Shown here: in pieces, positions 47,387 through 57,247 of the stretch
Layout: the number at the start of each line of letters is the position of its first letter
How positions within the stretch are numbered: position 1 is the first letter of the stretch
Notes under the pieces: model-generated
Databases searched by the model: none
What the model was told of the DNA's origin: nothing
Seen by the model: only the letters and a program-made list of their open reading frames with translations
Position numbers and translations under genes: made by a program
DNA from: Perkinsela sp. pyNocScin1
Lineage: Eukaryota > Euglenozoa > Kinetoplastea > Prokinetoplastida > Perkinselidae
NCBI GenBank assembly: GCA_964019655.1
Contig: CAXHTR010000006.1
Location: 806,001 to 870,000 of the forward strand
Direction: 5' to 3'
Length of the DNA stretch: 64,000 nucleotides

Positions 47387-47887
47387 GTTAGTTGTTCTTT
47401 TCTAAAATATGTGTGTGTGATGTGACGAACAGTGCTGCTGATTGTTGAAAAAGGGGATTGAAATGTAATACAGAGACCTCATTGCTTCATCGCACTTTAA
47501 TCATAATTTTTTGATTTGAGTGATCTTTCAATCAAAATGCAATCGAAAGATCTGACTTTGTAAAGAACAGCACGCATGTATCGAAACAGGGACTACACTG
47601 TACTGGCCAGCGCTCTCAAGTGCTCAAGTTTTCAAATATGAAATAATTTTGCAACGCTTGTAGCCCTCTTACGCTGGAGTTACTCGAATGACTATCGAAA
47701 ACCACCCATAGCATCAAATCTTGGTCATTTATGAAACTTTTACTCTCGCTGATTCGCTTGTATTGACATACACCAGCCCACATGTATGTTGCCTTGTTAT
47801 CTACTGCAAGCATGTATAATAATTTTTTTCTCCAAATAATTTTCCATTACCTCCACAAATTGACGCTCTATTTCTTTCACATACTTC
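47387..47887. other. Intergenic, no gene seen
   Basis: A 501-bp AT-rich spacer. No remnant recognised. Confidence 0.55.
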
Positions 47888-48721
47888 ATGCTCTCCACTG
47901 TATTCCTCATCTGCTCCCTCCCGTCCCATCAAGCCGACACCCAAGAATGGCGCGTACACCAAAACACCGCTATGCACCAAGTGTACCGAACAGTCCGAAA
48001 CATCCGCAGGGGCATCGATACGTTCTATACTTACCCAGGTGGTGACATCAATAACTCGTGCACATGGCGTGGCGTCGAATGCAGGGGAGGCCTCGTCACG
48101 AGCGTTGTGATGCCGCACTGCAAGCTATCTCTGAGTATAATGTACCTCCCAGCGACTGTCCAGTTCTTCCACTACCGCCAGCACATGATCGACGGGACGT
48201 ACAGCGTTCGCTACTTCCCGCGAGACCTCCGCTACATGTACATCCGCTTTGCGTACGCATTTTTTCCGCACGAAAAGATGGATGATGGGGTCTTTGATAC
48301 GTGCTATCTCCCACAATATTCAGAAGAAATTCACGTCTGCCTCAACATGCAATCCTGGCACACTGTCAGTATCACCACACTGCCGCCCAATCTGCGACTA
48401 TTGCACCTGGGAAGTTCCCGCTGCATTCGAAGCGTTGTCGTTAATAATTCAATGCTACCGCCAGGTTTACTCGATGTGAGTATTCTCAAGGAGAAGAAAA
48501 ATGAAAACATTGCTATTTCCAGCTTGAATCATGATCAAGCTGATCCACGGATAAAGGCGTACAAGCCCCGGCGTCGATATGCGGATAAGTCTCCCCCGCC
48601 GCAAGATCTTGTGGAGGGGGCGTACTTTCGGACGTACGATATCAAGTGGGCAGCAGTGTCCCGAGAGATGGGTGCGCCGGAGCAAGTGATCAGGTATGCA
48701 TTTGCGGTGTATACGGATTGA
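47888..48721 (+). CDS. Divergent family member, paralogue of the 49187 gene
   Basis: A 277-residue protein. N-terminus MLSTVFLICSLPSHQAD, a longer and more typical signal-like segment than elsewhere in the family. The helix is replaced by MHQVYRTVRNIRRGID; the cap core NSCTWRGVECRGGLVTSV is intact. Degenerate repeats follow (LPATVQFFHYRQHMIDGTYS, FPRDLRYMYIRFAYAFF, LPPNLRLLHLGSS). The C-terminal 70 residues (KPRRRYADKSPPPQDLVEGA and FRTYDIKWAAVSREMGAPEQ) are not LRR and are conserved in the 49187 gene. Role unknown. Confidence 0.9.
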   Translation: MLSTVFLICSLPSHQADTQEWRVHQNTAMHQVYRTVRNIRRGIDTFYTYPGGDINNSCTWRGVECRGGLVTSVVMPHCKLSLSIMYLPATVQFFHYRQHMIDGTYSVRYFPRDLRYMYIRFAYAFFPHEKMDDGVFDTCYLPQYSEEIHVCLNMQSWHTVSITTLPPNLRLLHLGSSRCIRSVVVNNSMLPPGLLDVSILKEKKNENIAISSLNHDQADPRIKAYKPRRRYADKSPPPQDLVEGAYFRTYDIKWAAVSREMGAPEQVIRYAFAVYTD

Positions 48722-49186
48722 TATTAAGGGATGTTCGCTCAACGAGGGAAGGTAATCTGTCTCTCGTTGGAAAGAATGCCCGACCTGTGCATGCGGGGTG
48801 GAAATAGGAGAAGATATGTCCCATAAATTAAGTGTTGTGGATAATTTTGGAAGAGATTTTCCCAAAATCACACGCAATCATGCGTTTCCAAAGATGAAGA
48901 TTCTCTATTCGGAATATTTTGTCGGATCGAGCAGATCTATCATTCAAGTCCATGGTTGCACACAATTGTTTGCTTCACTTTCCCAAGGCTGATATGCAAT
49001 ATATGCGATTTTGGTGATGTACAGATAGAAACTATGTATCAACCGAAGTGAAAATAGTCCTCTCTATGATGGATGATATGACAGATGCGCTAAATTCTCA
49101 AATAAAGGCAAAAATCAAGAGAAATGTGTCTTTAAATTTCCCATTTTCTCTAGATATGCACAATAGCTCGTTTCTATTCGAAAACA
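48722..49186. other. Intergenic, no gene seen
   Basis: A 465-bp AT-rich spacer between two paralogous divergent members. No obvious shared flank. Confidence 0.55.
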
Positions 49187-50029
49187 ATGCACACCTTTGC
49201 AATCTTGCTAAGCATCCCCCTCCTCCGCAATGCAGATACCCCAGTCCCAGTTGAACCACCAAGCTACAGCAACATCTCCATGTACCAAGTGTACGGCACA
49301 CCGCGAAACATCCGATGGGACTTATACAAGTTCTATGCGCACCAAGGCGGCGACATCAACGACGCTTACACATGGCGCGGTGTGGAGTGCACTGCCGGTG
49401 CCGTCACCAGTATTGTCGCCCCACAATGCAGTATGGCGCTCAAAATAGCGTTCTTGCCACCGACAGTGCAGTTTTTTCATTATCGTCAGCCCCGGGTAGA
49501 CGGGACGTACAGCGTGCGCTACCTCCCACGAGACCTCCGCTACATGTACATACGATTCTCGTGCCCAGATGTATTCTATGAGCACTTGGACAATGGTATT
49601 TTAGACACAGCATACCTCCCACAGTATTCTGAGGAAATCCACATCTGCCTCCGCATGCAGATCTGGCACACTGTCAATATCACCACGCTGCCACCCAATC
49701 TGCGCCTGTTGCAACTTTGGAGCTCAAGCCACATTCATCGGGTAGTCGTAAATAATGCAAGCTTACCGCCTGGCCTCGTTGCCATTCAAATTTTGAAGGA
49801 AAAGCGAAAGGAGAAAATAAGCGTTTTGAGTTGCAGTAGCGACCAAGCTGATTCACGTGTTTGGGCATATAGGCCCCAGCAGCGCTTGGGTGACAGGTTC
49901 GTGCCACCACAGCTGCTCGTAGAGGGAGCGTACTTTCGTACATATGATTCAAAATGGGCAGAGATCTCTCGAGAGATGGGCGCCCCGGAACAAATGATAG
50001 CGAATGCTCTCTTAGCATATGCGGATTGA
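49187..50029 (+). CDS. Divergent family member, paralogue of the 47888 gene
   Basis: A 280-residue protein. N-terminus MHTFAILLSIPLLRNAD, signal-like; the segment SMYQVYGTPRNIRWDLYKFY matches the 47888 gene; core DAYTWRGVECTAGAVTSI has tyrosine in place of the first cysteine. Conserved blocks include FFHYRQPRVDGTYSVRYLPR, LPQYSEEIHICLRMQIWHTV and the C-terminal EGAYFRTYDSKWAEISREMG. The two paralogues share most positions, more than typical LRR members do, which suggests recent duplication or stronger constraint on this form. Confidence 0.9.
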   Translation: MHTFAILLSIPLLRNADTPVPVEPPSYSNISMYQVYGTPRNIRWDLYKFYAHQGGDINDAYTWRGVECTAGAVTSIVAPQCSMALKIAFLPPTVQFFHYRQPRVDGTYSVRYLPRDLRYMYIRFSCPDVFYEHLDNGILDTAYLPQYSEEIHICLRMQIWHTVNITTLPPNLRLLQLWSSSHIHRVVVNNASLPPGLVAIQILKEKRKEKISVLSCSSDQADSRVWAYRPQQRLGDRFVPPQLLVEGAYFRTYDSKWAEISREMGAPEQMIANALLAYAD

Positions 50030-50550
50030 GATTGGTTGGCAAAGTCAAAGTATATTTGAAAATTTGGTGCGAATGATGAACCTTTAAGAGTCAGGACCAT
50101 AAGATGAAAGCACGACGTCTGTAAGATATACATTTGACACAAAACTTGGAACAAGAGAGTGGGGATGCTGTAAGTCTAACTTGATGTGATGGCTTCTTTA
50201 CCGCATGTCGTTGGAATGACCAACTTTCCTGCGGAAGCACTTGGGTTTGAAGCACTTGAGACTCTGGTAACATTCAAATGGATCATATCGAATAGAAAAT
50301 TTTACAACCCTCATCCTTCTTTTAACAGTCGGCTAATTATATGATGCCAGAAGTTCGACGATCTTAAGTGAAATATCCATTTTTTCATAAGCGGTAAACT
50401 TTGCCTTACAAAGAACCGGCAAATGTTCGATAAAAGTCCCTATCATCGATCAAAACTGTAAATTCTTCGTACAACCGCATCATATAGTGACGAAGCAAAC
50501 TCATTTAATACTATCTACATCTGTATGCTTCATCTACTTATCATATTCAA
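50030..50550. other. Intergenic, no gene seen
   Basis: A 521-bp AT-rich spacer; no remnant, repeat or RNA gene recognised. Confidence 0.55.
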
Positions 50551-51381
50551 ATGCTTTCTTTTCTCTCCGCCGCCGATGCAGTCATTGGCCGCGTCGACCC
50601 GTTCTGCCTCAGCGATCAAGACCGCATGGAGCTCCTCTTTGAAAACTTTCACGAGCGCGACCGGCTCGCGAGCCAGTATGAAGACGGCACCGGCTACATG
50701 GACGTCTGCGACTGGGGAGGTATAACGTGCGATGCTGATGGCGCAGTCACTGCGATTGAATGGGAGGCAAACAATAGTGGCCCGATGTTCGAGGGGTCCC
50801 TCGACACAAAGTTCTTACCGCCAAAGCTCCGAACACTGCAGATGCGCATGTCTGCCCTCACAGGGACCTTCGATTTCGGAGCTCTTCCGAATTGTATGCA
50901 AAAAATTTTGCTAGAGGAAACTGAGTTTTCCGGGACCATCGCCTTCGATGCGCTCCCAGAGGACCTGGAAATTTTCGATATCTACTGCGCATCGTTCAGC
51001 GGCAGCATAGAGCTGACAAAGCTCCCCAAGGGCTTGATATGCTTCATCACACAGTCATGCGAGTTTTCCGGAACTCTTCGCCTCGATGCGCTACCCGCGA
51101 CGCTTGAAACGCTCAATGTCAGTCGCAATCAGCTGACAGGGTCACTTGACCTTCGCTCGCTGCCTCCAAAGCTGGAAGAGCTTCGCGTGGATCGCAACAA
51201 ATTTTCGGGAAGTATCAGCCTCAAAAATGTTCCGGGGAGCATGCGGGAGGTTTCGATCTTCGGCAATGCGTTTCAAGGGGTACTGGACCTTCGAGAGATT
51301 CCCGAGGTAGTGAATGTCTACCACTCGGTGGTTGGCAGACTACGGAACCCGGAACTCGAGGTGATTGAGCGGATTCGATGA
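50551..51381 (+). CDS. LRR-family protein
   Basis: A 276-residue protein. Leader MLSFLSAAD; cap VIGRVDPFCLSDQDRMELLF and core DVCDWGGITCDADGAVTAI with both cysteines. About eight repeats follow (VSRNQLTGSLDLRS, VDRNKFSGSISLKN, IFGNAFQGVLDLRE). The end (VVGRLRNPELEVIERIR) is not the V-V-D-E-N-G cap. A textbook member with a leader of only eight residues before the conserved A-D. Confidence 0.93.
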   Translation: MLSFLSAADAVIGRVDPFCLSDQDRMELLFENFHERDRLASQYEDGTGYMDVCDWGGITCDADGAVTAIEWEANNSGPMFEGSLDTKFLPPKLRTLQMRMSALTGTFDFGALPNCMQKILLEETEFSGTIAFDALPEDLEIFDIYCASFSGSIELTKLPKGLICFITQSCEFSGTLRLDALPATLETLNVSRNQLTGSLDLRSLPPKLEELRVDRNKFSGSISLKNVPGSMREVSIFGNAFQGVLDLREIPEVVNVYHSVVGRLRNPELEVIERIR

Positions 51382-51854
51382 AAGCAAAAGAGTGAATTTT
51401 TATTGATAAGATGCTACAGGGAAAGATGTATTGGAAAGATGTATCATTGATTCTTGAGTATGTCGACGTCGATTTTCGCCTCTTTACCCTATATTGAAAA
51501 TTTTTGTAGAGTATTCCATGCTGCAAGTGGGCGCCAACTATCCGTCGGGCATATAAGAAGATCAATACAAGGACAAAGGATGTCAAACGCTGGACCTTAT
51601 GATTGACTTTGGGGGTCCATGCAGCACTTTCAAGTTGCTCTCGATCTGAGACTGTCTCCTCATCCCATTACGTCGTTTGCAAGAGGAATGCCAAAGTTAT
51701 CTTTCAGATCATTTCGTGGGATGGACTCAAGGATTATTCAAGATTAACAGAAATGAAACGTACCTTGGAATTAAAGGCGAGATAAGTTCACCGTTGCAAC
51801 AGTCGATGTTCAGTTATTTGCATTTTCCTTTCTTTCGATTCCTCTTCACATCTT
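51382..51854. other. Intergenic, no gene seen
   Basis: A 473-bp spacer. The last 50 bases are pyrimidine-rich (TTTCCTTTCTTTCGATTCCT), fitting a trans-splice acceptor region. Confidence 0.55.
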
Positions 51855-52571
51855 ATGAAAATGCTTCTTCACATATCCGCCGCCGACCATGCCCTTGGCC
51901 GCTGTGACCAGTCAATGCTCTCCGACCAAACTATCATGGAACTTCTCGTAGCCCCCATTGTCGAATATATGGGCCCAAAAGCTTGCGAAACCTATTTTGG
52001 CCCACCGGGCGAGCATTCCGATGCATGCTCCTGGATCGGCGTCCAGTGTGATACAGAGAAATCTGTCGTAGTCATCGACTGGAAGGGTGCGCCGTGGATA
52101 AAAGGTGCGATATCGGTTGATATTCTCCCCAAGAAACTCAAGAAAATATATTTATCCAAGGAAGGTGGAAGCATGGGGCTCCTCAAAGGGACAATAGAAA
52201 CGTCGTTGCTCCCACTGACACTTGAAACACTATCTGTGTACAGAAATGCGTTTTTCGGGACACTTGACCTCGGTGCGCTGCCTGAGATGCTGAAGTATCT
52301 TATAGGTCGATCAAATCGATTTTGTGGGGAAATCGACTTGACGCGCCTACCCAAACAGATGATCGCCCTCAACCTCAGCCAGAATAAGCTCAGCGGCACA
52401 ATATCGCTACAAAGGCTGCCTGAGACGTTGGAGTCACTGTACCTCGAGAGGAATTCGCTGCGAGGGCCTGTGAGTTTCGAGAACCTGCCGGCGCGGCTCA
52501 CGGGGCTACACCTTCAGAAAAACTCTTTTAGAGTGGACAGGAAGAATGTACCACATCACGTGTTCATTTGA
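51855..52571 (+). CDS. LRR-family protein
   Basis: A 238-residue protein. Leader MKMLLHISAAD; the second ATG (51861) would give the leader form used by relatives, and the choice is open. Cap ALGRCDQSMLSDQTIMELL and core DACSWIGVQCDTEKSVVVI with both cysteines. About six repeats follow (LSQNKLSGTISLQR, LERNSLRGPVSFEN), preceded by an irregular first repeat (LSKEGGSMGLLKGTIETS). Ends VDRKNVPHHVFI without a C-terminal cap. Confidence 0.92.
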   Translation: MKMLLHISAADHALGRCDQSMLSDQTIMELLVAPIVEYMGPKACETYFGPPGEHSDACSWIGVQCDTEKSVVVIDWKGAPWIKGAISVDILPKKLKKIYLSKEGGSMGLLKGTIETSLLPLTLETLSVYRNAFFGTLDLGALPEMLKYLIGRSNRFCGEIDLTRLPKQMIALNLSQNKLSGTISLQRLPETLESLYLERNSLRGPVSFENLPARLTGLHLQKNSFRVDRKNVPHHVFI

Positions 52572-53250
52572 AAACGTGTGGGGGTAAATATACTAAATTG
52601 AGATTGCATGCGGATAATTCTGGTGATGCGTGGAGAATGTGCGCTAACTTATTCATTGTTTCTCAGAATTTATCACTTCGATATATGTTTGAACGACTTA
52701 GACTCCTCTTTTTGAAAAGGTCCTCATCAGCAACTGCAGGCTCTTACCCAAACGCACTGGATCAAATGAGCTTGAAAGTGAGTATGCATAAATGTGGAAA
52801 TAGGACTACATTGATCGGCAAATCAGCAGTCAATAACCACTTGTATATAAACATATTCCATTGCAGTCGGTATGCAATCATCTGAGGTCCATGAGTGAGA
52901 ATGCCCAACGATTACACTGGAAATTGATATCGGCCTTCATTCACCCTCGAGGCAATGCAACAAACTTCTTATGTCTCTCAAAGTTGCTTACGTGAGCATA
53001 ACTGATAAAACTTTGACTGAGACAGATTTTCTCGCTCAAGGGAGTGTCATCCTTCACTTTTTGCTCATTTATGACAGTATCACAGCATTACTTGACGAAT
53101 ATCTGCCTCACAGGAGAAACTCATTGTTCTTAAAGATGACTTCAGATAAATGTTAACTGTTATGACATACTTCGGTTATAAAAGAAATGGGTGGCCTTCC
53201 ATCCACACTCATTTAGTTTTCAATTTTTTTCGAATAACTTCACAGTAGAA
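52572..53250. other. Intergenic, no gene seen
   Basis: A 679-bp AT-rich spacer. A 61-codon frame at 52971-53156 and another at 52568-52885 show no family features and are not called. Confidence 0.5.
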
Positions 53251-54129
53251 ATGCTTTTTCTCAGCTTCATCGATCCATCGCTGGGCCGCCTCGACTACGA
53301 ATCACTCTCAGACCAAGCGCGGATGGAGATACTTATATCGCCAGTATCCGAAAAATTCCAAGAGAGATTCAAAGATGCACACGGGAATTTTTTGGACGCC
53401 TGTGAATGGGAAGGCGTCACATGCGACGCAGATGGAAGCATCAAGAGCATTCTCATCGAACTTTCTTCCTCAGAGCCACAAGCGCTCAATCTCTCGTACA
53501 TTCCGCCAACTGTTCATAATTTTGGGTCTTGTGGTGGACAAGAGTGCAATTTTATCCCCGAGACTCTCCCACCGAGCGTCCTCGACTTTGGCATGAGTTT
53601 CACGAAAGTCTCTGGCAGTATCGATTTCAAAGCATTTCCACCGCGTATTCAGACCATATTTATGCTCGGATGTGGCATGCAAGGGTCCTTTGATGCGCAA
53701 GCGCTTCCAGAAAAGCTTGAAAAGATTAACATCAGCGGCAATCATCTGACTGGAAGTCTCTCGCTTGATTGTCTGCCGAGGCCAATGACTGTGTTTGAAG
53801 CACAGAACAATAGATTTAGTGGAAAATTGCTAATCGACAACCTCCCACCAGGAATGAAATCGATACAGCTGATGTATAACGATTTCCTTACATTTGTTCT
53901 TTTGAGCACGCCGGATCGCACGAAGCAGGCAGCAGCAGGATTGCGCAGTGACTTCCTCCAGATTTGCGTTCAAGAGAGCGGCATCAGTGGGACAGCTGTG
54001 CTTGAGAAGGCCATCAACGGGCGAAAAGTACTCCTCGATTTAGCCGATAACAACATTGAGGCCGTCGTCGATGAAGAGGGGAAGGAGCATAGACTCGCAG
54101 GACGCATTTTACAGCAGCAAGAGTACTAA
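53251..54129 (+). CDS. LRR-family protein with V-V-D-E-E-G cap
   Basis: A 292-residue protein. Leader MLFLSFID; cap PSLGRLDYESLSDQARMEIL and core DACEWEGVTCDADGSIKSI with both cysteines. Five to six repeats (ISGNHLTGSLSLDC, AQNNRFSGKLLIDN) and a longer irregular repeat (LLSTPDRTKQAAAGLRSD) before the terminal GTAVLEK and C-cap LADNNIEAVVDEEGKEHR. The leader has only seven residues before the conserved aspartate, the shortest here. The frame is open upstream but without an ATG. Confidence 0.92.
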   Translation: MLFLSFIDPSLGRLDYESLSDQARMEILISPVSEKFQERFKDAHGNFLDACEWEGVTCDADGSIKSILIELSSSEPQALNLSYIPPTVHNFGSCGGQECNFIPETLPPSVLDFGMSFTKVSGSIDFKAFPPRIQTIFMLGCGMQGSFDAQALPEKLEKINISGNHLTGSLSLDCLPRPMTVFEAQNNRFSGKLLIDNLPPGMKSIQLMYNDFLTFVLLSTPDRTKQAAAGLRSDFLQICVQESGISGTAVLEKAINGRKVLLDLADNNIEAVVDEEGKEHRLAGRILQQQEY

Positions 54130-54272
54130 GCAAGTGATAATTTTGTGGGCATTGTTTATAAACATTATGAAAATTTATGTTTGAATAAGTCTCAGTATAA
54201 TACATCACAAACTGGTGCGATTGGTGCGTTGTCCATACATCATTTAAAAAATCAAGTTTTCTCTCGTATACA

Positions 54273-55019
54273 ATGCATCTCTCTCTGTTCATCAGTTCTG
54301 CCGATTTTGCAGTCGGACGCTTTGACAAAAGCGCGCTGACTGACCAGCAGCGCTTGGAGCTCCTTGTGAGTGACGTCACGTGCGAATATCAAGCACCGTT
54401 CAATGATGCGCAAGGGGAATTTAAAGACATTCATGAGTGGGAAATCAGTGTTTTTAACGAAGAAGGCGAAATCTTTTATCTCAGCCTCAGCCGGCAACTC
54501 TTGCGCGGGACACTACACATTGAATACCTCCCAGAACAAATGAAGGAGTTTGATATCAGTTCGAACATGCTGCACGGAACTTTATCGACAGAGCGTCTTC
54601 CGCACATGCTCGAATCGCTTAGCCTGTCGGAAAATTATTTTTCCGGGAGTGTAGACTTGACGAAGCTCCCAGAAGCTATGATCAGTCTCGAAATCGCTGT
54701 CAACAAATTTTCAGGCAGTGCAGACTTGCGCCATCTTCCTACCAAAATGGTGGATCTTTTCATGCAGGAAAACAATTTTTCGGGGTCCCTACACCTCGAT
54801 CAGCTGCCGAGCACCATGACATATCTCTGGGCCCAAGACAACAATTTCTCGGGAAGTTTTTGCTTCCTCCAGTTTCCGCTGGGACTGAAAGAGCTCAGAG
54901 CACTGCGCAACGCTTTCACGGGGAAGGCGGTTGTGCACAGCAAAGTTTGGCGCCGGGTTTCTATCACGGGAAATGCCATCTCGGAAATAGTCGATGAGAA
55001 TGGGCAGTTGATAGAGTAA
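54273..55019 (+). CDS. LRR-family protein with cysteine-less cap
   Basis: A 248-residue protein. Leader MHLSLFISSAD; cap AVGRFDKSALTDQQRLELLV; core DIHEWEISVFNEEGEIFYL, in which both cap cysteines are lost, as in the gene at 36371. Seven regular repeats (LSENYFSGSVDLTK, MQENNFSGSLHLDQ), then the terminal GKAVVHSKVWRRVSITG and cap ISEIVDENGQLIE at the extreme C-terminus. A compact, complete example of the family's C-terminal cap. Confidence 0.93.
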   Translation: MHLSLFISSADFAVGRFDKSALTDQQRLELLVSDVTCEYQAPFNDAQGEFKDIHEWEISVFNEEGEIFYLSLSRQLLRGTLHIEYLPEQMKEFDISSNMLHGTLSTERLPHMLESLSLSENYFSGSVDLTKLPEAMISLEIAVNKFSGSADLRHLPTKMVDLFMQENNFSGSLHLDQLPSTMTYLWAQDNNFSGSFCFLQFPLGLKELRALRNAFTGKAVVHSKVWRRVSITGNAISEIVDENGQLIE

Positions 55020-55537
55020 AGCGAGGTGATTGGCCGCGAACCGCAGAGTGATTAGCTGATAAGAATTGATAAAAAATTAGAATTTCAAAAGCCTTCGATC
55101 TTTTCAATATGGCACAGCCTTTCGTCGAGTTTGTTAAATTTTCGTCTTCGTTTCGAAAAAATTCAGATGAAAGTGGTCCAGTTGGTCAAGGATATTGTGG
55201 ATCCGCCCATGGGATAAGGGCAAGGAAATGGATATCAAAGAATTTATGAAATCTAAATTATATGGATTTATTCGAGTTTGAATTACCCTTACCATTGATA
55301 CAACCTGACTTCTAAAGGGGCTAAAATTGAAAAATAGTACTTTCATGAAAACCGATGGAATTATGGTCAGTCATTCATGCCTATTTTAGATTCCAAGGCC
55401 AATGTTTAAAAGGCAGTTTATGGCTTGTAACAGGCATGTGTATAAGATGTGAAAAGAATCACTATTTCGTTCACTATGACAGCAACGCTCTTGCTTTTCT
55501 ACCAAATACACTCCTTTCCTTTTCACCTTGACATACC
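55020..55537. other. Intergenic, no gene seen
   Basis: A 518-bp AT-rich spacer; no gene, repeat or RNA recognised. It ends in TTTCCTTTTCACCTTGACATACC before the next ATG. Confidence 0.55.
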
Positions 55538-56599
55538 ATGCAACTTTCTTATCTCCTCAGTGCCGACACCACTGCAGGCCGCGTCGACTTCCGCACACTC
55601 GACGACCAGACACTGATGGAGCTCTTCATTGGTCAGTTCGATCCGGCAGTCCAGGAGCTGTTCAAAGACCGAAGCGGCGACTTTCTGCCAATCGAAGACT
55701 GGGTCGTCACCGTGTGCAACAAGGATGGAAGTATTCTCATGATATCGTGGGAATGCACTGACTACGTCTTCGCCCCAGATGGATCCGACGAAATTTCCTT
55801 CGACTTTCTGCCGCGATCGCTCACTGTTGTCGACATCGTCCGTGTGTCCAACAGAGACCTCACTGGAACGGTCGATGTCGCTCATTTTCCACCACTTCTG
55901 CGCGAATTCCGCATCACATCGAACAAATTTGAAGGGCCAGTCGACTTAGAGGCACTTCCCGCCTCTATGCAGAACTTTGACGTCGCTGGGAATACATTTT
56001 CGGGGGAAGTAGACCTGACTGCGCTACCGTCCAAGCTCAGGTACCTCCGGCTCGAGCGAAATTCGTTCACAGGGGAAATTTCGCTCGATACGCTTCCAGC
56101 GTCGCTTGAGGAGCTCGCCGTTAACCGCAACAAGCTCTTTGGCAGAGTATCCCTCGGAAGTCTTCCAGACAGCCTCAAAATCTTTCGCATCGATGACAAC
56201 GCTTTTCAGGGAGAAATAGCCCTTGAGGAACTTCGAGAGACATCAAACCTGATGACGCTGGGTCTTGCTGGCAACCAATTTTTCGGGACAGTGCGCCTGT
56301 CCAAGTTTCCACCAAAGCTCCGGAACGTCTTTCTTTCCAACAACGGTTTTACGGGGTCTATCGATTTTGGCAAAGGGGACTTCAGCGTGGAGAAGTTCAC
56401 GCTGAACGAGAACTGTTTTTCGGGGACAATCGACTGGGCAAACATGCCGGCGAGCATCGTTGACCTGGAGATGAGCAAGAACAACCTCGAGGGGCCGCTA
56501 CCAGAGGAGACACCGGGCAATGTGCAGTACGTGGATGTCCGCTGGAACAACTTTGACCCAGTGGATGGGCGTAAGATCGCGAGCTGTGTGACGATATGA
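55538..56599 (+). CDS. LRR-family protein with long repeat array
   Basis: A 353-residue protein. Leader MQLSYLLSAD; cap TAGRVDFRTLDDQTLMELF; core LPIEDWVVTVCNKDGSI, keeping only the second cysteine. About ten or eleven regular repeats (VAGNTFSGEVDLTA, LERNSFTGEISLDT, LSNNGFTGSIDFGK) run to the C-terminus, which ends DGRKIASCVTI without a terminal cap. One of the longest uninterrupted repeat arrays of the window. Confidence 0.93.
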   Translation: MQLSYLLSADTTAGRVDFRTLDDQTLMELFIGQFDPAVQELFKDRSGDFLPIEDWVVTVCNKDGSILMISWECTDYVFAPDGSDEISFDFLPRSLTVVDIVRVSNRDLTGTVDVAHFPPLLREFRITSNKFEGPVDLEALPASMQNFDVAGNTFSGEVDLTALPSKLRYLRLERNSFTGEISLDTLPASLEELAVNRNKLFGRVSLGSLPDSLKIFRIDDNAFQGEIALEELRETSNLMTLGLAGNQFFGTVRLSKFPPKLRNVFLSNNGFTGSIDFGKGDFSVEKFTLNENCFSGTIDWANMPASIVDLEMSKNNLEGPLPEETPGNVQYVDVRWNNFDPVDGRKIASCVTI

Positions 56600-57247
56600 A
56601 GGTGAAGGGCAAGGTGGTATGATAATTTAAAAGAAAAATATTCATAGAGTAATAAGAATACGGGAATAGATAAAGTTGTGTCATTTGGAATTCTGAACTT
56701 GTCTGTTTTTTTCTGCAAAAAGCTATGATTGAAATGGTTACAGAGCAAATAAACAACGACTTCCGATGAAAAGGATACATCAAAATATCATAAGGAACAC
56801 AGATCATATGCTCTCGGATGCGTGTATGCCAGGCTGAGAAGTTTGAGGTCAGTTTCTCTTCGTCTCTGAAAATAGATATTGTTCAGGGACAGTCTAACAG
56901 CAGAGGAGACCAGTTCTCATGCAGGAATTTGTCAAGATTAACCAAAAATAGAAGTTGAATGAGCTTACATAGCCTCATACGGGGGTTTTCGAAATCACGG
57001 AGGCGCACTATGGGGTCATTAGTGATCATGATGTCAATACTAAGAGGCTTACAGTTCCAGATCATGATGGATCATTCAAATAAAGGGCAAGCTTTTGAGG
57101 ACAGAAATGAATGTATCATTCGTAATGAACCATATCGCTTTGGCAGCGAGTTTGCATTTGAACCTTTGTTCCGTCAAAAAGCGCAAGAATAAAGCGCATT
57201 TAGCCTCAATTCAAAATTCTCGCGCAACCCAATCGATCAGTCTAAAC
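56600..57247. other. Intergenic, no gene seen; left target duplication of the hAT-like element
   Basis: A 648-bp AT-rich spacer. GTCTAAAC at 57240-57247 is the left target-site copy of the adjoining hAT-like element. Nothing else recognised. Confidence 0.55.

Noticed and set aside
52971-53156. 61-codon frame as a small protein gene
   Set aside because: AT-rich spacer sequence, no family features, no supporting context.
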